A stretch of DNA of 64,000 nt from Choristoneura fumiferana (lineage: Eukaryota; Arthropoda; Insecta; Lepidoptera; Tortricidae). Positions 1-10,000 of this stretch are shown in pieces. Where the stretch lies: NCBI RefSeq assembly GCF_025370935.1, contig NC_133498.1, positions 2,208,224 to 2,272,223 on the forward strand, given 5' to 3'. The position numbers and the translations under genes were made by a program. The notes beneath the pieces are model-generated. The model saw only the letters and a list, made by a program, of their open reading frames with translations, was not told where the DNA came from and did not search any database. Within the stretch, counting starts at the first letter, position 1, and each line of letters starts with the position of its first letter.

Positions 1-434
1 TCAGTTTGCGTGGGAGGACAAAGAGAAACCAACAATAGCAGACTCGCGGTCATTGGTTTTTTTATGCAAAAATGACCTCTGATTGACCCTTATCCCTGCC
101 TTACGTGCTGGGAAGCGAAAATAGGACTACAGGTTGGGTGGTTCAGTAATAGCACATTGGCTTTAAATTTGAAGCTCTAAATTGTAAAGTTACATTTTGA
201 CATGAGCCATGAGCTCATGTCCTAACTTTGGAACGGGGCAGGGAAAACCATGGGTCGGATACATATTTACTGACTGGAGATCACTACTTTTGAAATCACA
301 TTGATCAGAAATATTGGTTAAAATCGGTTTATTGCTTTCAAATAATTTTTTCGGCAAACTAGTAAGTACACAAGATTAATTACAGTTACATTTTTCTCTT
401 TACTCTTATCTTTACTAATATTCAAAATACGAAA

Positions 435-640
435 GTTTGTAAGTGTTCGTTTACTTGTTACCTCTTTACGTCTAAACCGCTGAACCGATTTAGATGAAAT
501 TCCGTACCTATACTATACAGATAGTTTTCCGAGTCCCGAAGGACTTACCTAAGGAAGGGACAGTTTTCATCCGGAAAAATTGCACAGTTCCCATGGGATA
601 GCGATAAACGAATTCTACGCGGAGTTCAGGAAATCTTCGA
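435..640 (+). repeat. Dispersed repeat, same family as 43672
   Basis: AAAGTTTGTAAGTGTTCGTT, TCTAAACCGCTGAACCGATT and GCGATAAACGAATTCTACGC. Confidence 0.72.
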
Positions 641-1811
641 ATCTAACTTCTCAGACTATTTTTTATTGAAGAGTTGTTTGATTATATGAAAAAATGTAGC
701 GGTCATACAAAAGACTGTACACAACTAAAGTGACATACAGCCGGAAATTATGATATTACAATTCTGTCAGACATATATTATAGAAACTGGTACAAAAATA
801 TTAATGGACACAATCTAAAATGTACAGGTTATTTTTTTGTATCAGTTTTACCATCACCGTACTTTAATAATATCCACGTAAAATGTGGACATAAACAACT
901 CGGTTTTTTTTTATCCAAACCGATGTGTTTATGGTATGTTAGTATAACACACACATTGTTAAACTAGGGAAGATTAATTTATGCATTATATGCAATAATG
1001 CATAATTCAAATCTCCGTATCAGACACAAAATTTCAAATTACAATTTTGTGCTAAATATGGAATCTTAAAAAATACATTTCATAAATAAAACAGTAGTAG
1101 CTTATGTCTGAGGCTTTGCCCCGTAGACAGGTAAAGAAAATGTAGGCTTCTTACCTCATGGGGATTTTGAAAAATCCTGGGTACCTCTATGATCATTAAC
1201 CCTTAAAAGGTAGAGGCGATTTAGCGACATTTGACGATGCATTCACTTGGAAATTCAACCTCACCGTATTAGTAACCCATTGTAATTATTGAAAATATTA
1301 CTAGCTTTAAAAATATCCTTTGTCAGGTATGTAGGTATTCGATAGCTGATTTTGATTCTGTGGTAGTAAGCTTCAATAAATGGGGCCTTATTAAGGGTTA
1401 AGAAATGTGTCTGCTAATATTCAAGTCTATAGCTAATCCTCTTGGCTGTACGTTGTCTGTCTCAATCAATCAGCCAGCTAGTCAGTCACGTCACTTTTTT
1501 GTACATTAATAAGGAAAAAGCTAAAAAATCAATGAATCAAACAAAATACTGGCTAAACCTAATTTTTATCAAACTGATTTGAAAAGGAATAGATTCCGCG
1601 TTTTACAAAGTACTGATTCGATTTTAATAAAATTTATAATATAATAAGGATTGCTTCTAAAAAAAAATACACAAATAGGTTCATTTGTCTCAAAAAAGAA
1701 ATAAAGTAGTGCTGAGCTGAACATACATTTTCTTTACGACGATACTATTTACATTTTACTAAATAATAAAAGTACCTAGATACACCATTTGCGTATTTCT
1801 TAAGATTCCAT
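641..1811. other. Non-coding, nothing recognised
   Basis: AT-rich sequence with A and T runs; no supported exon, RNA gene or repeat on either strand. Confidence 0.6.
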
Positions 1812-1894
1812 TCATTCAAAACAAATGATGTAAAATGACGCTCTTTCAACCTGCTAGAATAACAAAATGGCGTCATCACATCCTTTGTTCTGAA
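1812..1894. repeat. Short inverted repeat
   Basis: ATTCAAAACAAATGATGT and ACATCCTTTGTTCTGAAT pair, with TGACG/CGTCA inside. Possibly a small MITE. Confidence 0.5.
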
Positions 1895-2552
1895 TAATTA
1901 TTATCCTAAGTTAGCTTAAGATTACTAGTTCTTAAACAAAACTCAAATTGATGTCCTATTAATTATAATGGAACATCTTGAGACAAAAAAACTAGTTTTT
2001 TTTTTATTCAACTGTGTTAGTGTCTCTTTATGTGCGAAAATTCTAGCAACAAAAACCAAACAATGATTGCCCATTTTTGAAAATGTTTATGGCCAATCAT
2101 TATTAAAAAAAAGTGTAAAAAAAACAATAAGAAAAAAATAAGCTGTGGAACTAAATGTGTACAGAAAAAGTAAAGTAAATTATAGCAAAAACACATAGAT
2201 GGTTCAAAATCAAATTACAATGAGATATATCCATATCAGTGGTGGATAACACTCTCTTACACAACTTATTTTTTTTTAATTTTAGTGTTAACTAAGAACC
2301 ATTCAAGCGTGTATGTGTGTATGAGTCTGGAAAGAACATTTTATTACACCATACAAATTTCAAGCCAAAAACTACTTTACAGCAAACTGTGCCAACCAGA
2401 CTGTATCTGTTTTGGTCTTTCCAGAGTAAAACAAGTACCAAAAAAAAATATATATTTAAAAAAATATTATTTGTTTCATATTTTTAAGTAGGTACATAAA
2501 CACTTGAAAGGTTTAAAAGAAAAACTAGTGAGGAATTGAATGCTGCTTTTTA

Positions 2553-2790
2553 TTAACCCCCGACGCAAAAAGAGGGATGTTATAAGTTTGACTGCTGTGT
2601 GTCTGTCTGTGGCACGGTAGCTCTTAAACGGGTGGATCGATTTGAATGCGGTTTTTTTATTTGAAAGCAGGTTTTCTAGCGATAGTTCTTAGACATGTTT
2701 TATTTATCAAAATCGGTTCAGCCGTTTTTGAGATATTGAACTTTGAAGTGAGAAACTTTTTGTTGGTTAGGTTATTTTAAGTTTTTATTT
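2553..2790 (+). repeat. Dispersed repeat, CCCCGACGCAAAAAGAGGG family
   Basis: CCCCCGACGCAAAAAGAGGG at the left and CAAAATCGGTTCAGCCGTTT then GTTGGTTAGGTTA at the right. Reverse-orientation copies occur at 31170-31440, 35923-36115, 44646-44895 and 59815-60005. Confidence 0.8.
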
Positions 2791-3365
2791 TACTTCATTT
2801 TGTGTTTAAAGTGCTAAAAGTGTTGAGTTGGTTGACCTGTTGCGAAAATAATCTTGATCTTCATATCATAACACAATCTGACCCTCGCCCCCACTCCCAC
2901 TCCCATTCATCAATTCATAATATCATTTCAAATTATAGAATGATATGAATGAGGCCTGTTTTTTTAATCTTCTATATGATTGGTATGATAAAATATATAA
3001 TATTTCGCGAGGATCTTATTAATTTTAACCCACCACTGTACCATTTTGTAAAAAATAAATGACAGAAACAGCACAGATTGATGGACATATAGTATTTTTT
3101 ATTAATGTTAGAAAGCACATATGGGTTGGTATGGTACCTACCTATTTTTACTCCTTACTTATTCCAAGAGAAATTTTTGCTCCATGAATGGGTTTTATTC
3201 AAAAAAATATTTTCACATTTTATTAAAAAAAAAAAATGAAATAATCATCATACTCATCTAACTCACTGTATCATCATCAGTGGATCACTGAAGATACTGA
3301 AGATTCTTTAGGTTGAGTCTAGCTAGTCAAACTTGAACGTAAATGTTTTAAATTTGATCTAAAGC

Positions 3366-3574
3366 ACTTCATTAGACTTGTTACTTTCATTGTACTGTCT
3401 GTTTGTTTCCGCGTTGTTTGTCTGTTTGTATTAGTTTTTGTATCTAAATGACTGTCTGGAAGAGGTTGCTTATAAGTAACAAGACCGCTATTCTCTACCT
3501 TATTTTTTTTTATTTTTACTACTGTACTGATTTGTGATTGTGATGTTCAATAAAGAATGTTTGTATTGTATTGT
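3366..3574 (+). mobile_element. LINE-type 3' UTR with TATTG tail
   Basis: CTGGAAGAGGTTGCTTATAA, then AATAAAGAATGTTTGTATTG and a short TATTG repeat. This is the common lepidopteran non-LTR 3' end, also seen at 23070-23219. Confidence 0.7.
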
Positions 3575-3775
3575 GCTGACACATTTTTAGTTTGACATAA
3601 ATAATTAAATATTTATGTTTAAATCTAGCAGCATGCAACTCTCCACTCAATGTTACAATCAACACATACAACCGCCCACACTTCGTTACGCACATATCAT
3701 ATATCTGTCTCTTCTATGTATGTTTCAAAGTAAAAAAAGAAAGAAAAATGTCTATAGTGAATCATTACATGAGCA

Positions 3776-3895
3776 CTAGTCGGCTGGAGCTGCGCGGTCG
3801 CCGCCGGGGTCCTGCGGCGGGCTGAAGGGGTGTTTCATTATCAACATGGTAAACCTAGTAAGGCCCGGTGGCCCCACATCAAAGTTCACAAACAG
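3776..3895 (-). CDS. Candidate terminal exon of an unidentified gene
   Basis: On the minus strand an open frame reads LFVNFDVGPPGLTRFTMLIM, continues KHPFSPPQDPGGDRAAPAD and stops at TAG (3778-3776). It is a GC-rich island with mostly G or C third positions, in AT-rich surroundings, which is the pattern of the MED16 exons. An in-frame stop lies just upstream, so a phase-2 acceptor must fall around 3890-3900, after AAAG or CAAG; neither is a strong acceptor. I do not recognise the protein. The chance of a random open frame cannot be excluded. Confidence 0.42.
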   Translation of the reverse strand: MFVNFDVGPPGLTRFTMLIMKHPFSPPQDPGGDRAAPAD

Positions 3896-4584
3896 GCTTG
3901 GGCTTTATTAGGTTATGGCAGAATTGCATGGATCTAAAAGGGCCTGTCCGTTGATTACAAGTAAATTCTTGTAAAAAATGTAAACATCTAACAGTTTTTA
4001 ACGATTCAATTAAATTAGACATATTTTTCATGGGTCATATACCTGTGATCATGAAGCCTGAAGATGGTTGGATGTATTGAAACCAGAATAATAATCACCA
4101 CGGTTTACACACCAGTGTCTGAGGCGGAAGTAAAAACATGGTGTACGGACTAGCCCTGTACTAGACCAATGTAAATCTGCCGTTATATTGAGGGAGCCAC
4201 AATGTTAAGGAGAATTTGAAGAAAAAAAAGATTCTAGTACCAACCACCTACTATTTTTAGTAGCAATGGGTCAGCAGTTGAAATTGGTGGAAATGAAATT
4301 GTTAGCCAATGTATAATTTGGTAACTCGGATGACTGTGTAAATTACACAGTACTTTGTTTCAAAGGTGTTGAAACTTGTTCATAGAATACGGAATTTAAG
4401 AGAAATAGTCAAATGTATAAGCAATTCCTCTATTATTTTACTACTTTCTGAATAGTAAAAGAGGAATTTTTCAAGTAATTATAAGTTTGTTGATGATTAT
4501 TTCTTCAGTAAAGATGACTATCATACATTCTGTTAAGGGATAGGACATTGTGACCCCCTGTTATCAGTGGCCAACACCACTTAC

Positions 4585-4633
4585 CAAATTTGGCTGAAAA
4601 AGCCAAACCTTTGCCTTCAAAATTGGAAAATAA
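4585..4633 (-). CDS. Candidate internal exon, unidentified gene
   Basis: Minus-strand stretch bounded by acceptor TTATTCAG and donor GTAAGT, reading LFSNFEGKGLAFSAKF in phase 0 and ending in phase 1. The splice sites are good, but all support is local. It fits in phase after 4975-5018 but does not join directly to the 3776-3895 exon, which needs phase 2. Confidence 0.3.
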
Positions 4634-4974
4634 CTGAATAAAAATTTTCTTATGTTAAACAAGCTAAGTACCTATCATGAAATGTTGAGCATTTGTAACA
4701 CCATCAAGGCCGCATAGTAATGAGATATTGAATTCAAATCTTTAGGATTTCTGTTGCCTTTACTATCATATAATCTCATGAGATCGTTATAACATCAAAA
4801 ATTACTAAATGGCTACGGTATTATAAGAAAAAGCGAGAAATTCACAAAAATGATCGCAGTTTTTTTTTCTTGTAATTTTCTACGCCCTGGGAAACACTGC
4901 CTACTTTTCTTGAAAATACTAGCGCTTTTTCTAGAGATGTCGTCTCGTGTATGGCAAATATGACAAAATTTTAC

Positions 4975-5018
4975 TGGTAAAGGGTTGAAATGTCGCAAAT
5001 TCGGAACATTCTTCGATC
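4975..5018 (-). CDS. Candidate second exon, unidentified gene
   Basis: Minus strand, acceptor TCTGTAG, donor GTAAAA, reading SKNVPNLRHFNPLP. It accepts phase 1 from the candidate first exon and leaves phase 0 for 4585-4633. The frame also stays open past the donor for about 55 codons, so read-through is possible. Confidence 0.25.
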
Positions 5019-5260
5019 CTACAGACAATCGGGATGAAATTGGACGACCATCTTGGATCACCAGATTATCGATCTACCGCAACAAAGTGCGAATACATTA
5101 GCATTACGTTAATACTGTAAAATAAGCTCCGAACCATCAGTTCAGGGCGATTACGAGACGCAGGAAGTAGAAATTGTAACCAAGGTCTCAATGGCGTTGC
5201 ATATGCCAACACAAAGTAAAATAATAAAAGATAAAAAGTGAAATATAAGCGCATAAATAC

Positions 5261-5276
5261 CTTTTTTGTCTGCCAT
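5261..5276 (-). CDS. Candidate first coding exon (MADKK...)
   Basis: ATG followed by four codons (MADKK) and one base before donor GTATTT on the minus strand. Sixteen bases are too few to stand alone. The support is that phases agree with the two downstream candidates and that the frame closes after the donor. Confidence 0.22.
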
Positions 5277-6299
5277 TTATTTAACTAACGATTACGTATT
5301 AGGTTAAACAAGAAACAACAGTATAACTATTGAAATTATCGAGGAATTGCGATAAATTTAACGCAGTCGCGGACGGTGTACGCTTCAACGATTATTCTTC
5401 GCAGCAATTCTGAAAAGCTAGTGATGTGCGCTCAGTGCGCTTGACGTTTTCAATCGATCGACTAAAGTAGTGCTGTCAAAAACTTGACGTCTCTGCATCG
5501 TCTCTGCTTTCTATAAAACATGAAAATTAATTCATTTACATTCATTAATTCATTTTTTACTGAAATCGTAATGGATATTTTTGGAGCTAAAATTATTATT
5601 ATGAAATGAACAGTTTAAAAGTTATTTTAATAGAGATTTCAATAAGTGGCTATGTATGTCAGCTAGCCATGTCAAACACAAACTTCGCAAAGCCTCGCAA
5701 ACACGCTCGCGAGCCGCATTACCTAGCGGTTTAAGAAATTGATTCGGGCTGTAGGAAAGTACTCAGTGGGCTGCAACCGGCTGCACGTTGGACATGATTG
5801 GGCTGGTCTACGTAACGCTGACATAGGACATGTAACCAGCGTTATTTAAAAACTTAAAAACTCTTATTTTATTTTTAATGCATTCGTTACAGAATCACTT
5901 TCGTCCAAGTATGTACAGTGCCGGTGAATGCGGTGGCTCAACAAGAATACATATTGTTGAAAGGTTATACAATACGGAACATTTTGCTACAATATTAAAG
6001 TATATACTTAAGTTGTACAACTCTGTTATAAAACACATTTTACTCTGCTAAGCTATTTACCTACCATTGCCTTAATTCTCAATTAAATTAGCGTGTCTTA
6101 TACTATATGCAATGTAGGTACAACTGCAAAAAAAAGGTAGCAATTATTTTATACAATCGAGTGAAAACTAAAATTATTTAACTTTTTAACGTGTTATCTT
6201 TTTAAGATATCTTTATCAGTAGTCCAATAAATTTCGTCATTTAGTGCATTTATTCTTATTCATGTATTTGATCAAATAAATAAATCTTAAGATACTGTT
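5277..6299. other. Non-coding upstream region of the candidate minus-strand gene
   Basis: Would hold the promoter of the 3776-5276 gene if that gene is real. GC-richer patches at 5390-5470 and 5690-5830; no coding frame supported. Confidence 0.4.
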
Positions 6300-6485
6300 A
6301 CAAATGCTAGTTACTAGCACGAAAGCATGCCACTAAGCCACTATTGAGCAAATGCTACCTACTAGCATGTGTGTATAGGACACATGCTACTATTAAGCAT
6401 ACTTTTTAGTGGCATACTGGTACTTCTGGTACTAAAATGTAGCATGCTTATTAGCATGCTAGTAACGAGCGTGTGTAAAGCTGCC
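6300..6485. repeat. Palindrome-rich block of TGCTAGT/ACTAGCA motifs
   Basis: AATGCTAGTTACTAGCACG at the left and GCATGCTAGTAACGAGCGTG at the right, with several AGCATGCT and GCTACCTACTAGCA copies between. Looks like a decayed MITE. Confidence 0.6.
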
Positions 6486-6910
6486 TTTACTTTTCACTAT
6501 TTGCAAGAAATACTATCTACAGTACATCACTATTTTAGACAAAACGATTTTTTTGTGATTCTAGACCTGTGACATAAATACCCTATGGTATAGCGTTAGA
6601 ATAGTCCAAAGCGTCCAAAGTCCTGGAATATCTGAGGTTTTTTTTTACGGCACACGATTTGCCTAACAACCTGCATGGGAACAAATGTACAATGGGAACA
6701 AAGCATAACAAAAAGCAAAGCAAAGCAGGTACTGTAAACCTACTTACCTATAAATATGAAATAAAGATATTTTGATTTTTTTTTTGGATTTTTTTGATAT
6801 AATCTAAATTAAGTAAAAAGTTTAGATTACATCTTTTTGTTCCCATTTGTATGGAAGTATCTGGATCAGGGGAATAAAAAATTAAAAACAAATACAAATA
6901 GCACTGTACA

Positions 6911-6933
6911 TTTATTTCAATTTCACTTTTATT
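6911..6933 (-). promoter_or_regulatory. Candidate MED16 polyadenylation signals
   Basis: Two AATAAA hexamers on the minus strand (6933-6928 and 6916-6911) lie 70-90 bases after the MED16 stop. Their use is inferred from position. Confidence 0.45.
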
Positions 6934-7002
6934 TTCATAAAATGGTAAAAACACTTTGTTAAACTTAACTATCTAGTAAGTACCTAGTCCATTACAGATC
7001 GT

Positions 7003-7039
7003 TCAATAATTTGATACTAACGTCCACTTCCCGCCACAC
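7003..7039 (-). CDS. MED16: MED16 exon 20 (terminal)
   Basis: Residues 784-794 (CGGKWTLVSNY) and TGA, acceptor TTACAG. With exon 19 it completes CRCGGKW, equivalent to human CLCGGLWWRV, so the end of the gene is secure although the exon is only 37 nt. Confidence 0.93.
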
Positions 7040-10000
7040 CTGTAAAGAAAAAAAAGCGTGTTAAAATATAAATAAATACGACACATTCATTGCACAGTCG
7101 TAAGCGAAATTGACTAAGCCATACCGTCACGGTAAGCTAGAAAGTTGAATTTCTTTAAAGAGCATCTTTTTATGATGTACTACAAGAAATAAGGTCGGAT
7201 TTAGCCAAATTCCCACGGGATAGAGACTACTTTAGACTTCATTAGCGTTGCATAAAAAACACACGTACTAAATTTCACGGCTGCAATCCATTTGAATTTT
7301 ATTGATTTTATCCTAATCCCATGGGAATATCGGGATAAAAAGTAGCCTATGTATTTCATCTAAATCCTTCCAGCCGTTATAGCGTGGAGAAGTAACAAAC
7401 GCACTTACGCACGGACTCACTAACATTCGCATTTATACTAGTCAACGGAAAACAAGGACCATTTGAGTTTCACCGGTAAAATGAAATCGAAAATACGTTT
7501 GTGTGTTTATCTCAATACATTTAACTCATCGAAAAGTATTTGCATTGTGTTATGTTGTATTAATATATATATATATATATATTAGTCAAAGAATCTTAAA
7601 AAGAACTACCTGTTACTCGCGACTCTGTTCGCGTAGAATTCGTTTATCGCCATTCCGCGGGAACTATGCAATTTTCCGGGATAAAAACTATCCTATATCC
7701 TTCATCGAGATTCAAACATCTGTATATCGAATTTCATTAAGTACATCGATTCAATGGTTTTGACGTGATGAAGTTACAAAAACAAATTTACAAACTTTCG
7801 AATTTATAATATCAGTAGGATTCAACCGTTGTTAGGTTACCTGCAGGCGGCCAGGAACCGTCCGTCGTAGGCGCGCTGCAGCGGGTGCTTGGCGGGCCGC
7901 GCCGCCGGCAGCGCGCGCGCGCCGCAGCGCCCGCACTGCCGCCACTTGGCCGCGCGCCGCCCGCCGCCCAGGTACATGTAACTGTACAACAACCACATTA
8001 TGGCTGACTGGCTAAAGTACGGTCGCGGAACACGAATAATTTCGCGCAATAACCTCCACTACTTGCCTCTGCCACTCGCGCGTGAATATTTGACGTCGCA
8101 TTCGTACAAATTTATCTGTGCGAGCGCGAAGGCAAATATTTACGCGCGAGCAACAGAGACACATAGTGGAAGGTCATTGTACGAAATACTTCGTGCTCCG
8201 CGACCAGTTTCTATTACCCGCGACTTCATCTGCAAATAATTCGTTTATTGCGCCTCCGCAGAACCACAACATGAGTTTATCGGATAACATCCGCCTAGAA
8301 ACTGTCAAAAATAATTTTAATAAGCTCCTTAAATAATATTTCTTATAGAGCTATCCTACAGACAAACCGTGAAAACAGTTTTTCAGGGCTCTGTGAAAAA
8401 CTGTGTTTTTGAGAAAAGTGTTGTACCTATAAGCCGTTTTACCAGTGAAAACTATTATATTAAAAAAATAAAAAGCATAACACAACGAATTAAACGTATC
8501 CGTTGTCTTTTTGATAAATGACAGCACTGACTTGCAGAAAAGCTAAAAAAAAAGTGTAAGCTAAAATTTATTCATACAGTATGAATCATACCGTATGCTA
8601 TCCATGCCTTGCGTTGGCACGACCTCGCATTGCCCGTAGTTAGGAGGTTCCGGTGCGTATCGTAACGCTTCAGGTTCTACGCCGTATTCAAACTGAAAAA
8701 AAACAAAGAATGTTAAAGTCAAAATATCTTTCTTCAATTTAGGCTATAACAAGTACCTATTGCCTAAAGCCGACTATTGTTTACCTCTACTTTTAATCTT
8801 CTTTAGTGCCTGTTGTATCGATATATTTATTATGTATGTATTGTGACTATGATAGGTCAAAAAATGCCATGAAAATTCTGCTCTCTGCTTATGAATGTCA
8901 AAAACCGGTAAAATGTCATTTTATACTACGCCAACATTGTTAGAAACCATAATCGATCGATTATGATTTTATACCGGCACATCCCTAGTCATGTTCAGAA
9001 AATTTTTCGCAAATCGACTAAATTTTGACAACATTTTTAAAGCGCGGGAAAAGTGCAGCGCCCGCTACTACAAAACTCGAAGTTCGTGTCGTGCGGTCCC
9101 TCTGACACATACTATTTCATACGAGAGCGAGACGGACGGTGCGAAACGAACTTCGAGTTTCGTAGTAGCCCTGCAGTTCTTGCGTGTTTCGTAAATTGCA
9201 TGTTAGAAAAGCAAAAACTCAATTTATAAATATTTGCAGTTTTAATTTTTGATTTTGAATTCGGGTGAGGGTGACTAAAGGGCCGTTACAAGTTGCGGAC
9301 AAAATAATCAATTAATTTCAGACTTCAGTACTATAAAAAGTAAGTTATGATGAGAATGTGATGAGAACAAATACACAATAAGGTAAGTAAAAAATTAAGT
9401 TGTCGTTAAATCTTGCAAGAGGTTGTAATAAGACTGAAAATCTTATTAATTTTCTTTTGGAATGTGATCAGAATAAGGGCATCAGAGACAGGTTTGGATG
9501 GTATGGGCTTGTTTAATGGAGGTGTGAATGTAATTCATAGTCAACCGCTTTCAGAAGAAGCAATGCTGATTTACAGGTTCATTAGACAGGCCTTTGCATC
9601 CAGAGACGTGGTTTCAGTGCAAGGGAGAGCGGTCTGTACTGTGGTGCTCTTAGTGCTGGTGACTGGCAAAGGCCAACTTATCTCTAAGCGATCCCTACCA
9701 GTCCACGTTTGAGTGGACGAGAGGAGCATATTTTATTAAGAACCAATACAGTAAAAGTAAGTTACATAGTGCGGCGCGGGCTGGCCGTGTGGAGCCGAGA
9801 CCGTGCAGCGCGGGAGAGACTCCCACACGCGCGGCGAGCCCAGCTGCAAGCACAGCGCGCCGCACTCCTCTGCGAACAAAAGATAATATCACACACAACA
9901 TTACATTATTATTATTATGGACAACTGGTTAGAGAACCTGGCACGAAGCTTGAGGTCCCGGGTGCGATCCACCATCAGTTTGTGTGTGTTGGAGGGGGGG

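Noticed and set aside
5066..5254. Minus-strand 62-codon frame with a signal-like start
   Set aside because: It begins just inside the candidate intron after MADKK; the hydrophobic start comes from a T-rich tract, and there is no further support.
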